Source: Pseudomonas sp. Irchel s3h17
GTDB lineage: Bacteria > Pseudomonadota > Gammaproteobacteria > Pseudomonadales > Pseudomonadaceae
NCBI RefSeq assembly: GCF_900187505.1
Contig: NZ_FYDL01000006.1
Coordinates: forward strand, 62,001 to 126,000
Length of the DNA: 64,000 nucleotides
Direction: 5' to 3'
Shown here: positions 26,416-34,984 of the stretch, in pieces
How positions within the stretch are numbered: the first letter of the stretch is position 1
Layout of the letters: each line of letters opens with the position of its first letter
Position numbers and translations under genes: made by a program
The notes under the pieces: model-generated
Database searches by the model: none
What the model was told of the DNA's origin: nothing
Seen by the model: only the letters and a program-made list of their open reading frames with translations

Positions 26416-28170
26416 ATGCCTTCAACACCTTCAAGACGCTCTTTCATCAAAGGCCTCACTGCCGGCAGTGTACTGGCGGGCGCGGGCCTGTGGCGACCAC
26501 CGGCCTGGGCCGTGACTGCCGACAATCAACCCTCCACGTTGCGCGGTAGCCAGTTCGACCTGTGGATCGGCGAAGCACCGGTCAATTTCACCGGCACCCC
26601 GCGCACCGCCATGACCATCAACGGTGGCATTCCCGGCCCGTTGCTGCGCTGGCGCGAGGGCGACACCGTGACCATCCGCGTGCGCAACCGGTTGCAGCAG
26701 GACACTTCGATTCATTGGCACGGGATCATCCTGCCGGCCAACATGGATGGCGTGCCAGGCCTGAGTTTCCAGGGCATCGCCCCCGACGGTCTCTACGAAT
26801 ACCGCTTCACGCTGCACCAGAACGGCACCTACTGGTATCACAGCCATTCGGGCCTTCAGGAGCAGGCCGGGGTCTATGGGCCGCTGGTGATCGACGCCCG
26901 CGACCCGGAACCCTTCGAGTACGACCGCGACTACGTGGTGATGCTCAGCGACTGGAGCGACCAGGCCCCGGAACACCTGATGCGCACCCTGAAAAAACAG
27001 TCCGACTACTACAACCGGCACAAGCGCACCGTGGGCGACTTCATCGAGGACGTCAGCCGCGACGGCTGGGCGACCACGGTGGCTGACCGCACGATGTGGG
27101 CCGAAATGAAGATGAGCCCCACGGATCTGGCAGATGTCAGCGGCGTGACCTACCGCTACCTGATGAACGGCCAGACCCCGGAGACCAATTGGACCGGCAC
27201 GTTCAAACCCGGGGAAAAACTGCGCCTGCGGCTGATCAACGGCTCGGCCATGAGCTACTTCGACGTGCGCCTGCCCGGTTTGAAAATGACCGTCGTCGCC
27301 GCCGACGGACAGTACGTGCAACCGGTCAGCGTCGACGAATTGCGGATTGCCGTGGCGGAGACCTATGACGTGATCGTCGAGCCGGGCAACGAGCGGGCCT
27401 ACACCCTGTTTGCCCAGTCCATGGACCGCAGCGGTTTTGCCCGGGGCACCCTGGCGCTGAGCCAGGGGCTCAGCGCCGCAGTGCCCAGCCCCGACCCGCG
27501 ACCGCTGATCAGCATGGCCGACATGGGCATGGACCATGGCGCGATGGCGGGCATGGCAGGCATGGCAGGCATGGACCATAGCCAGATGAGCGGCATGGAT
27601 CACGCCGGCATGACAGGCATGGGCAACGCCATGCAAACCCACCCGGCCTCGGAAACCGACAACCCGCTGGTGGACATGCAAACCATGAGCCCCAGCGCCA
27701 AGCTCGCGGACCCGGGCATCGGCCTGCGCAACAACGGCCGCCGTGTGCTGACCTATGCCGACCTGAAAAGCACGTTCCCCGACCCGGACGGGCGCGAACC
27801 CTCGCGCACCCTTGAGTTGCACCTGACCGGGCACATGGAGAAGTTCGCCTGGTCGTTCGACGGCATCAAGTTCAGCGATGCCCAACCGCTGCGCCTGACC
27901 TACGGCGAGCGCCTGCGCATCACCCTGGTCAACGACACGATGATGACCCACCCGATTCATCTCCACGGCCTGTGGAGCGACCTGGAGGACGAGCAGGGTC
28001 GCTTCCAGGTGCGCAAGCACACCATCGACATGCCGCCCGGGACCCGTCGCAGTTATCGGGTGACCGCCGACGCACTGGGCCGCTGGGCCTATCACTGCCA
28101 CCTGCTGTTTCACATGGAGATGGGCATGTTTCGTGAAGTGCGTGTCGATGAACCGGGGAGCCCGACATGA
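26416..28170 (+). CDS. copA: Copper-resistance multicopper oxidase CopA
   Basis: Periplasmic multicopper oxidase that detoxifies Cu(I). The 584-residue precursor has a Tat signal ([19 protein letters not shown]). Copper ligands are seen in [41 protein letters not shown] and [15 protein letters not shown] (type 1 and trinuclear sites). A Met-rich linker at about residues 370-410 has repeated DHxxM/GMxxM motifs ([20 protein letters not shown]) likely to bind copper. First gene of a copper operon; its stop overlaps the copB start as ATGA. Confidence 0.95.
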   Translation: MPSTPSRRSFIKGLTAGSVLAGAGLWRPPAWAVTADNQPSTLRGSQFDLWIGEAPVNFTGTPRTAMTINGGIPGPLLRWREGDTVTIRVRNRLQQDTSIHWHGIILPANMDGVPGLSFQGIAPDGLYEYRFTLHQNGTYWYHSHSGLQEQAGVYGPLVIDARDPEPFEYDRDYVVMLSDWSDQAPEHLMRTLKKQSDYYNRHKRTVGDFIEDVSRDGWATTVADRTMWAEMKMSPTDLADVSGVTYRYLMNGQTPETNWTGTFKPGEKLRLRLINGSAMSYFDVRLPGLKMTVVAADGQYVQPVSVDELRIAVAETYDVIVEPGNERAYTLFAQSMDRSGFARGTLALSQGLSAAVPSPDPRPLISMADMGMDHGAMAGMAGMAGMDHSQMSGMDHAGMTGMGNAMQTHPASETDNPLVDMQTMSPSAKLADPGIGLRNNGRRVLTYADLKSTFPDPDGREPSRTLELHLTGHMEKFAWSFDGIKFSDAQPLRLTYGERLRITLVNDTMMTHPIHLHGLWSDLEDEQGRFQVRKHTIDMPPGTRRSYRVTADALGRWAYHCHLLFHMEMGMFREVRVDEPGSPT

Positions 28171-29039
28171 AGTCCCGCCTGTTGCTAGCCGGCCTGCTCG
28201 GCCTTTACATGAACACGACCCAATCGGCCGAGAGCATGGACCATTCCGCCATGGGGCACGGCGCAATGCCGGCCATGGACCACAGTCAGATGGGTGCCAT
28301 GGATCACAGCCAGATGGCGCCCACGGCCAGCCGCACACCGATACCGGCGCCGAGCGACGCCGATCGCCGCGCGGCGTTCCCGGCGGTCAACGGCCATGGT
28401 GTGCATGACAAGGCGATCAATGGCTTCTGGCTGGTTGACCAGCTGGAGTACCAGGATGCCGATGACGGCAGTGCCCTGGCCTGGGACATGAGCGGCTGGA
28501 TCGGCGGCGACATCGATCGGCTCTGGGTCCGCTCCGAGGGTGAGCGGACCAACGGCCACACCGAGAAAGCCGAGGTCCAGGCCCTGTGGGGACATGCCAT
28601 CGGCCCGTGGTGGGACGTGGTGACCGGGGTCCGCCAGGATTTCAAACCCGGTTCACCGCAAACCTGGGCGGCATTCGGGTTGCAAGGCCTGGCCCTGTAT
28701 AATTTTGAAACACAAGCAACCTTCTTCGTTGGCGAAAACGGTCAGAATGCGCTCCGCGTGGAAGGCGAATACGACATCCTGCTGACCAACAAACTGATTC
28801 TGCAGCCCACCGCCGAGGTCAATTTCTACACCCGCAACGACCCTGGGCGCAGTATCGGCGCCGGGTTGGCCAACACCGAAGCCGGTGTGCGCCTGCGTTA
28901 CGAAATCGTCCCCGAGTTTGCACCCTACATCGGCGTGACCTGGAGCAGCACTTACGGCAACACCGCCGACTACACTGGCGAAGAAGGCGAAGACCGCCGT
29001 CAAGCGCGATTCGTCGCCGGCTTGAGGCTCTGGTTCTGA
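28167..29039 (+). CDS. copB: Copper-resistance outer-membrane protein CopB
   Basis: A 290-residue outer-membrane copper-binding protein. After a signal peptide it has a Met/His-rich segment ([20 protein letters not shown], about 24-50), then the CopB beta-barrel domain with [20 protein letters not shown] and a C-terminal aromatic residue (LRLWF). The ATG overlaps the copA stop (28167-28170), indicating translational coupling. It is shorter than the P. syringae plasmid CopB because the Met/His repeat region is brief. Confidence 0.93.
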   Translation: MKSRLLLAGLLGLYMNTTQSAESMDHSAMGHGAMPAMDHSQMGAMDHSQMAPTASRTPIPAPSDADRRAAFPAVNGHGVHDKAINGFWLVDQLEYQDADDGSALAWDMSGWIGGDIDRLWVRSEGERTNGHTEKAEVQALWGHAIGPWWDVVTGVRQDFKPGSPQTWAAFGLQGLALYNFETQATFFVGENGQNALRVEGEYDILLTNKLILQPTAEVNFYTRNDPGRSIGAGLANTEAGVRLRYEIVPEFAPYIGVTWSSTYGNTADYTGEEGEDRRQARFVAGLRLWF

Positions 29040-29073
29040 ACCTATGAATGTAACGATCGATACGAGAATTTAT

Positions 29074-29520
29074 ATGCGCAACTCACTTCGTCTGGCCGCC
29101 CTTGGCGCCCTGTTCATCAGCACCCAGGCCCTGGCAGCCGAGCTGATTCCGATCGATGTCCACCGCGATGCCAATTGCGGCTGCTGCAAAGCCTGGATCT
29201 CGCACCTGCAAGACAACGGCTTCGAGGTCACCGACCACGTCGAGCCCGACATGAGCGAAGTCAAGCAGCGCCTGGGCGTCGCCCCGCGCCTGGCCTCGTG
29301 CCATACGGGTGTGATCAACGGCAAGTTCGTCGAAGGCCACGTTCCGGCCGCACAAGTGCGGGCCCTGGCTACGCGCGACGACTTGCTGGGCATGGCGGTA
29401 CCGGGCATGCCCACCGGCTCGCCAGGCATGGAGATGGGCGACCGGGTCGACGCCTATCAAGTGATCGGCCTGACAAAAAATGGCACCGATGAAGTGATCG
29501 CCGACTACCCGGCCCGGTAA
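29074..29520 (+). CDS. DUF411 periplasmic metal-binding protein
   Basis: A 148-residue secreted protein with a signal peptide ending about TQALA. DUF411 features are DANCGCCKAWISHLQDNGF (a C-x-C-C cluster), SCHTG and VNGKFVEGHVPA-like sequence (INGKFVEGHVPAAQVRAL). Family members accompany copper-resistance operons and probably bind Cu(I). The ATG at 29074 is preferred because it starts the signal peptide; an in-frame ATG at 29044 adds ten polar residues. Third gene of the cop operon. Confidence 0.85.
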   Translation: MRNSLRLAALGALFISTQALAAELIPIDVHRDANCGCCKAWISHLQDNGFEVTDHVEPDMSEVKQRLGVAPRLASCHTGVINGKFVEGHVPAAQVRALATRDDLLGMAVPGMPTGSPGMEMGDRVDAYQVIGLTKNGTDEVIADYPAR

Positions 29521-29954
29521 TGCTGCTGGGTTACCTTGGGTTGTTCGTCGCGGCGTTTGGCGCCGCGACACTGTTGCCCTTGCAGTCCGAGGCCGTACTG
29601 GTGGGGTTGTTGCTCAACGGCCAGCACTGGCTGTGGCTACTGCTTGCGGTCGCCACCCTGGGCAATGTGCTGGGCTCCCTGGTGAACTGGTGGCTGGGGC
29701 GTGGCATCGAGCGCTTCAAGGACCGTCGTTGGTTCCCGGTCAGCCCGGCCCACCTGGAAAAAGCCCGCCGGCACTATCAACGCTACGGCCATTGGTCCTT
29801 GCTGTTGAGCTGGCTGCCGATCATCGGCGATCCGCTGACCCTGGTCGCGGGCGTGATGCGTGAGCCCCTCGGGCGCTTCCTGCTGATCGTCACCCTGGCC
29901 AAAGGCGCCCGCTATGCCGTGCTGGCCCTGGCGACGCTGGGCTGGACGGCCTGA
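29520..29954 (+). CDS. YqaA-family inner-membrane protein
   Basis: A 144-residue membrane protein of the YqaA/DedA-like group. It has hydrophobic spans at both ends and the conserved loop ATLLPLQSEAVLVGLLL, then GNVLGSLVNWWLGRGIERF and LLLSWLPIIGDPLTLVAGVM. The start codon overlaps the stop of the DUF411 gene (TAATG), so it is the last gene of the copper operon. A role in copper export or envelope homeostasis is only suggested by context. Confidence 0.8.
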   Translation: MLLGYLGLFVAAFGAATLLPLQSEAVLVGLLLNGQHWLWLLLAVATLGNVLGSLVNWWLGRGIERFKDRRWFPVSPAHLEKARRHYQRYGHWSLLLSWLPIIGDPLTLVAGVMREPLGRFLLIVTLAKGARYAVLALATLGWTA

Positions 29955-29994
29955 GGTAAATCTCCAGACTTCGACGTCCCTCGGCACCGGCGAA

Positions 29995-30783
29995 TCAGCA
30001 ACGCGGGTATTCCCGCGTTACGCCAGAAGCCCTGCACAAACGCCCGATGATCGTCTGCTTATGCACATCGCTTAGCCGCTGGTAGGCCCATATGTATAAA
30101 CCGCCGATTTCCAATCGGGTTATCTGATCAAGAAAGGTATTCAGGTTATTGTCCGTCAAACCGATGGCCGTCAATGCCAGAATGACCTTTGCGGGTTGGG
30201 CGCCATGGCTGATCGAGCGCTCCAGGGCTTGTCCTACATAACGGGCAATCTCGTCATCGGTCCACATTTTGCTGCCATAGCAGTAATGGACGAGGTGGTC
30301 GCACTGCCCGGACTCAATGACTTTCAGCACTTTGGCATTCAGTGCGGAGCCGGAAGTCGTGGTGGGTGCACAATACGAGTAACCGGCAATAAACCCGTAG
30401 CTGGTCTGCTTGCCTTGCTGTTTGAGCTGGCCCATCGCATCGATGACCAGGTCGATGTTCATGTTGCATTCATCATCAAAGTCTACCCCGTCCCAGCCAC
30501 CTGCAGCCGTGGCATCGAGAATGGCCTGAACATCGGCCTGGTTACCCGGCATTGCACGAGGGGAGCAGAAACCACCCCCATACGTCCAGCGTGTCGAACC
30601 GCTGTACTGTTCAAATCGTGGTGCCTGGGAGCCGGCAGGGCTCCAGCCGGGGTTGCTTTGCGTACCGGTTGTCAAACCTGACAGGTTGGTGACCATGCCG
30701 TACATCATGTCGGTGAATTCTGGCAAGGGTTCGTGACTGAGTTGCTGGCTCCATCCGCCCAGCAGATAACGTCCTTGTGTCAT
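29995..30783 (-). CDS. GH18-like glycoside hydrolase (chitinase-like), small
   Basis: A 262-residue protein with a full glycoside hydrolase 18 catalytic motif DGVDFDDE at residues 98-105 (D-x-x-D-x-D-x-E), Glu105 being the expected acid/base. It ends ASGVTREYPRC. It is shorter than secreted chitinases and has no obvious signal peptide or carbohydrate-binding module. A perfect hairpin (AACGCGGG/CCCGCGTT) lies within the last codons and may help end the transcript. The gene stands alone behind an AT-rich upstream region. The substrate is unknown. Confidence 0.7.
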   Translation of the reverse strand: MTQGRYLLGGWSQQLSHEPLPEFTDMMYGMVTNLSGLTTGTQSNPGWSPAGSQAPRFEQYSGSTRWTYGGGFCSPRAMPGNQADVQAILDATAAGGWDGVDFDDECNMNIDLVIDAMGQLKQQGKQTSYGFIAGYSYCAPTTTSGSALNAKVLKVIESGQCDHLVHYCYGSKMWTDDEIARYVGQALERSISHGAQPAKVILALTAIGLTDNNLNTFLDQITRLEIGGLYIWAYQRLSDVHKQTIIGRLCRASGVTREYPRC

Positions 30784-31076
30784 GCGACTATCTCCTGATT
30801 TCGCTACCTATTGGCGAGCGTCGACCGACGCTTCAGGGCACAGTCAAGCAGGTTCAGAAAGCAACACAATGGATTTAATATTCCTTTACAAACAATAATT
30901 TTTCACACAGTCCTGATGCCCTTTCTCTCATCGTCGTGACAGCAATGTCCTGTACTTTCCACGCCGTAACGCCACTTCCTCCAGCCCCTTTTCTGAAGCC
31001 CCGCCCTCTCATTCCCTCCAGGCACATGCGGTTCGTTGCTGCAAAGAGCGCTCGCAACACCCACTGTCGCGACCCG

Positions 31077-32174
31077 TCATGCCTTCCACGTCGACGCCCC
31101 CAATGCGCGAAGCAACAACTCGGGTTCCAGCGCACTGACCTGCCGGCCGTCATCGCTGCACATGGCCTCTCCCGCCAACAAGGCGTTGATGATGGCCTCT
31201 TCCACCGCTTCGGCCGCCGCGCTGAACAGCGGTGAAATGTGATCGTTGTTGAGCATGGCCAGGGCGGTGCTCAGGGGCAGGTCCTTGCGCCCATAGTCAG
31301 CCGGCGGCAGGTCCTGGTTGCCGGTGGCGAATGCCAGGAAAATATCACCACTGGAGTCCTCGGTCCCGCCGCCGGTACGGGCGATACCAATGGACGCCCG
31401 TTGTGCCAGGCGCTGGCACTGGTGCGGCAGCAGCGGTGCGTCGGTGGCCAGGATCACCACGATCGAGCCCATGCCTGGGGTGCCCTGTTGCGCGAAGGGC
31501 GAATCGACCTGTGACAACTGCCGGCCAACCGGGTAGCCGTCGACCCGCAACTCACAACGCTTGCCATGATTGGCCTGCACCAGTGCGCCGACGGTATAGC
31601 CGCCCTGCCCGGCCGGCAGCCGACGGGACGCGGTGCCGATCCCACCCTTGAATTCGTGGCAGATCATCCCGGTCCCGCCCCCCACGGCGCCTTCGGGCAC
31701 CGCACCGGTCGCGGCATTGTCAGCCGCTTGCCGTACGTGCTGCGCCCCCACGTGCTGGCCCCAGATGTCATTGAGCACACCGTCGTAGGTTTCCATCACC
31801 ACCGGCATGCACCAGTAGGTTGCCGGGTCCGCCAGGCTGTCGCGCTCCAGCGCGACCAGGGCATCGCGCACCACGCCAACGCTGTGGGTATTGGTGATAG
31901 CCATGGGCGTTGCCAGCAACCCGGCTTCGCGAATCCATTCCAGCCCCGTGGCATCGCCATTGCCGTTGAGCACGTGGCAACCGGCGAAACAGGGTTGCAG
32001 CCGCGCATGACCGGCACGGGGTTGAATCACCGTCACGCCGGTCCTGACCTGCTTGCCGTCGACCCGGTCCTTGAGGGTGCTGTGCCCGACCCGTACGCCC
32101 GGTACATCGGTAATGGCATTGAACGGCCCCGGTACTCCCAAACCCAGGCGGATGCCCAGTTCACGTGCGCGCAT
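31077..32174 (-). CDS. P1-family peptidase (DmpA-like aminopeptidase)
   Basis: A 365-residue member of the DmpA/P1 family, which self-cleaves into two chains and removes N-terminal residues from peptides. It contains NAITDVPGVRVGHSTL at the N-terminus and GAVGGGTGMICHEFKGGIGT. The likely autocleavage site Gly-Ser is in GTPGMGSIVVILATDAPL (the Ser becomes the nucleophile). There is no signal peptide. It is monocistronic and divergent from the Usp gene. Confidence 0.88.
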   Translation of the reverse strand: MRARELGIRLGLGVPGPFNAITDVPGVRVGHSTLKDRVDGKQVRTGVTVIQPRAGHARLQPCFAGCHVLNGNGDATGLEWIREAGLLATPMAITNTHSVGVVRDALVALERDSLADPATYWCMPVVMETYDGVLNDIWGQHVGAQHVRQAADNAATGAVPEGAVGGGTGMICHEFKGGIGTASRRLPAGQGGYTVGALVQANHGKRCELRVDGYPVGRQLSQVDSPFAQQGTPGMGSIVVILATDAPLLPHQCQRLAQRASIGIARTGGGTEDSSGDIFLAFATGNQDLPPADYGRKDLPLSTALAMLNNDHISPLFSAAAEAVEEAIINALLAGEAMCSDDGRQVSALEPELLLRALGASTWKA

Positions 32175-32370
32175 GACGTCTCCTTCACGATTGACTGCAC
32201 CGGCTGGAGCCGGCGAAAGACCGCTACTCTAGGGACCGCGCCCGCAAGCGCCAATCACCCCGTTGGGGTATGCGGGCGGCGGCACTGCCCACGATCATGG
32301 TCAATAATTAGAGCATTGCAGCCGCCCCGGGCGACCGCAGGTCGGGCAGCAAGGCTGCTCGATGAGCCGT

Positions 32371-32384
32371 TTGATTCAGATCAA
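32371..32384. promoter_or_regulatory. Anr/FNR box upstream of the tandem Usp gene
   Basis: TTGATTCAGATCAA is a perfect match to TTGAT, four bases, ATCAA. Centred at 32377.5, it would put an activated start site near 32419, about 72 bases before the ATG. This predicts low-oxygen induction by Anr. The 316-base gap (32175-32490) otherwise shows no gene. Confidence 0.8.
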
Positions 32385-32490
32385 CCCCTCGCCCGCGGAT
32401 CACGGCACGATCGGTTCACCACTTCAACGCCCGACGACGGATCGTTGCCCCAAGGACTCGCGTCACGGCGTTCATCACGGGAGAGTTGCC

Positions 32491-33417
32491 ATGTCCGGTC
32501 AATCACGTTTCATGCTGGTCGTCTCACCACTGATGGAACACAGCGCGGCGTTCGACAGGGCCGCGGCACTGGCCAGAGCCGAAGGGGCCGCGCTGCATAT
32601 CGTGGCCTTCGACTACCTGGAAGGCCTGGCCACCGCCAGCCTGGTCAACGAGCAGGCGATGGAGCAGATGCGCCTGGGCTACGTCGAGCGTCACCGCCAA
32701 TGGCTGGAAGAACAGGCCAGGCCCTTGCGCAAACTGGGGCTGACCGTCACCACCGAGGTCACCTGGGTGGAAAACCCGTTGCAGGAAATCCTGATTCACC
32801 TCAAGGAACAGCCCATGGATGCGCTGATCAAGGCCCTGAAGCACGAGTCGCTGATTTCACGACTGATGTTTACCCCGCTGGACGTGCACCTGCTGCGCGA
32901 GTCCCAGGTGCCGCTGCACTTCGTCAGCCATGACGCTCGTGCCCTCCCGCGCAGGATCGTCGCCGCCGTAGACCCCTTCCATAGCGGCAACAAGCACCTG
33001 GACCTGAACAACCGGATACTCCACGAAGCGGTGAAACTGGCCAGTGCCTGCGACGCTCAGGTCGATGTGGTCTACGCCCATGACCTGTCGAGCCTCGACA
33101 CCGATGAGTTCGATTTTCGCAGCAGTACGGCGATCTTCACCCCCGGCACGGCCAAGACGCTGTTCGACGTCCAGGCCGAGGCCTTCAACACACTGGCCGA
33201 GCAAAACGGCATTGCCACCGAACAACGCCACATGGTCATGGGCAACCCGGTCAAGGTCCTGGTCAATTACGTGCAAGCCCATGAAGTGGACGTGATCGTC
33301 ATGGGACGGGTCAGTCATCGCGGGTTGGCGCGCCTGGTGGGCAGCACCGTGGAGAGTCTGTTGTACAAAATGCCCTGCAGCATGTGGATCGTCTCGCCCC
33401 AGGGGCCTGCCGAGTAA
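32491..33417 (+). CDS. Tandem universal stress protein (UspE-like)
   Basis: A 308-residue cytoplasmic stress protein made of two Usp domains (about 1-150 and 155-308). The second carries the nucleotide-binding pattern MGRVSHRGLARLVGSTVESL (G-x(2)-G/RG-x(8-9)-G-S/T). GGGAGAG precedes the ATG at 32491; a longer in-frame start at 32362 covers the Anr box and is rejected. Tandem Usps support anaerobic survival in P. aeruginosa, matching the Anr site upstream. Confidence 0.85.
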   Translation: MSGQSRFMLVVSPLMEHSAAFDRAAALARAEGAALHIVAFDYLEGLATASLVNEQAMEQMRLGYVERHRQWLEEQARPLRKLGLTVTTEVTWVENPLQEILIHLKEQPMDALIKALKHESLISRLMFTPLDVHLLRESQVPLHFVSHDARALPRRIVAAVDPFHSGNKHLDLNNRILHEAVKLASACDAQVDVVYAHDLSSLDTDEFDFRSSTAIFTPGTAKTLFDVQAEAFNTLAEQNGIATEQRHMVMGNPVKVLVNYVQAHEVDVIVMGRVSHRGLARLVGSTVESLLYKMPCSMWIVSPQGPAE

Positions 33418-33422
33418 ACCGT

Positions 33423-33453
33423 GAGCCCTGGCGAAATGCTTCGCCCAGGGCTC
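33423..33453. terminator. Bidirectional stem-loop between convergent Usp and polyamine-binding genes
   Basis: GAGCCCTGGCGAA and TTCGCCCAGGGCTC pair over 13 bases with one bulged base. It starts six bases past the usp stop and ends 11 bases before the converging gene's stop. No long T-run on either side. Confidence 0.6.
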
Positions 33454-33464
33454 GATCCAGCGCC

Positions 33465-34559
33465 TCAACTGCCAGTGCGGACCTTGTTCCACAATCGCGT
33501 ACGGATCCGGTCGATGTTCAGGGGCATGGCTTCAAGAGCGAACAACTTGCCCATCATTTCCGGGCTTGGGTACACCTTAGTGTCGTTCTTGATGGCCGGA
33601 TCGATCAGGCGGTCGGCCTGTTCGTTGCCGTTGGCGTAGTGCACATAATTACTGATGCCGGCCATGACATCCGGGCGCAGCAGATAGTTCATGAAGGCGT
33701 ATCCGGCCTTCTCGTCCGGCGCGTCCACCGGCATGGCGACCATGTCGAACCAGATCGCCGCGCCTTCCCTGGGAATGGCGTAACCGATGTCCACCCCGTT
33801 TTTCGCCTCCCTGGCGCGGCTTTCGGCCTGCAGGATGTCGCCGGAGAACCCGACCGCCACGCAAATGTCGCCGTTGGCCAGGTCGCTGGTGTATTTGGAG
33901 GAGTGGAAATAGCTGACGTAAGGCCGGACCTTCATCAGCAGGGCCTCGGCTTTCTTGTAGTCGGCCGGGTCCTTGCTGTGGTGCGGCAGGCCCAGGTAAT
34001 TCAACGCCGCGGGCAGCAACTCCGGACCGTTGTCGAGGATCGCCACCCCGCATTTCTGCAGTTTTTCCATGTATTCGGGCTTGAAGATCAAGTCCCAGGA
34101 GTCTACCGGTGCGTTGTCGCCCAGCACCGCCTTGACCTTGGCCACGTTGTAGCCAATCCCGGTACTGCCCCACAAATACGGAAAACCGTGCTCGTTACCC
34201 GGGTCGTTGGTTTGCAGGGCCTTGAGCAAAACCGGGTTGAGGTTTTTCCAGTTCGGCAACTGGCTCTTGTCGAGGGTTTTCAATGCCCCGCCCTCGATCT
34301 GCCGCGCCATGAAGTGGTTGGAGGGAAACACCACGTCATACCCCGACTTCCCCGTCATCAACTTGCCGTCGAGGGTTTCGTTGCTGTCGTAGACGTCATA
34401 GCTGAAGCCGATACCGCTTTGTGCCTGGAAGTTTTTCAGGGTGTCCGGCGCGATGTAGTCCGACCAGTTGTAGATCTTCACGGTGTCGGCCGCCTGGCTC
34501 AGTGATGCGGCAAGCATCAGGGGCGCCAGCGCGAAGGAAGCAAGGGATAAGCGGATCAT
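33465..34559 (-). CDS. Polyamine ABC transporter binding protein (SpuD/PotF-like)
   Basis: A 364-residue periplasmic binding protein for putrescine/spermidine. The signal peptide ends SLSQA. Family stretches are TVKIYNWSDYIAPDTLKNFQ, KSGYDVVFPSNHFMARQIEG, and GFPYLWGSTGIGYNVAKV. It is clearly related to the protein at 17161-18252 but is a different paralogue. Last gene of a minus-strand cluster with a cupin, a PuuB-like oxidase and an AraC-type regulator; no permease or ATPase is present. Confidence 0.9.
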   Translation of the reverse strand: MIRLSLASFALAPLMLAASLSQAADTVKIYNWSDYIAPDTLKNFQAQSGIGFSYDVYDSNETLDGKLMTGKSGYDVVFPSNHFMARQIEGGALKTLDKSQLPNWKNLNPVLLKALQTNDPGNEHGFPYLWGSTGIGYNVAKVKAVLGDNAPVDSWDLIFKPEYMEKLQKCGVAILDNGPELLPAALNYLGLPHHSKDPADYKKAEALLMKVRPYVSYFHSSKYTSDLANGDICVAVGFSGDILQAESRAREAKNGVDIGYAIPREGAAIWFDMVAMPVDAPDEKAGYAFMNYLLRPDVMAGISNYVHYANGNEQADRLIDPAIKNDTKVYPSPEMMGKLFALEAMPLNIDRIRTRLWNKVRTGS

Positions 34560-34612
34560 GATTCGATTCCTGTATGACGTTTTTATTGGCAGGTTTTCGC
34601 TGGGTCAGAGGA

Positions 34613-34954
34613 TCAGAAAATCAGCACGTAGGTTTTGCGCACGGTCTCCTCGATGTCCCAGATACCGGTGCTGTTGGCCGGCAACATCAGGGCGTCGCCC
34701 GCTTCGATGGACAGGGGCTCGCCGTTGTCCGGGGTAAAGGTGCAACGTCCCTGGACGAAGTGACAGAATTCTTGGGCGACGATCTGGCGCCGCCAGCGTC
34801 CGGGGGTGCACTCCCAGATACCGGTCTCGACGCCATCGCTGCGCTCCACACTGGTGGTCGAGGTCACGGCCACGGGTACGCCCAATGGCACGGCGACCGG
34901 TGACGACGCCTCCAGCGTCATGTGCGGGGTGTTCTTGAACTGGGTAATACTCAT
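34613..34954 (-). CDS. Cupin-domain protein (DUF861/EutQ-like)
   Basis: A 113-residue single-domain cupin. The beta-barrel motifs read IWECTPGRWRRQIVAQEFCH and LMLPANSTGIWDIEETVRKT, as in DUF861 ethanolamine/allantoin-type cupins. It lies 30 bases after the PuuB-like gene and 53 before the polyamine-binding-protein gene. A catalytic or sensing role in polyamine use is unproven. Confidence 0.8.
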   Translation of the reverse strand: MSITQFKNTPHMTLEASSPVAVPLGVPVAVTSTTSVERSDGVETGIWECTPGRWRRQIVAQEFCHFVQGRCTFTPDNGEPLSIEAGDALMLPANSTGIWDIEETVRKTYVLIF

Positions 34955-34984
34955 GCCGATACCTGTCGATGAGGGGAAACGAAG

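Noticed and set aside
26431..28338. 635-residue open frame antisense to copA
   Set aside because: It is a GC-skew shadow frame. copA on the other strand has all copper ligands and a Tat signal, and the antisense protein is His/Val-rich without family features.
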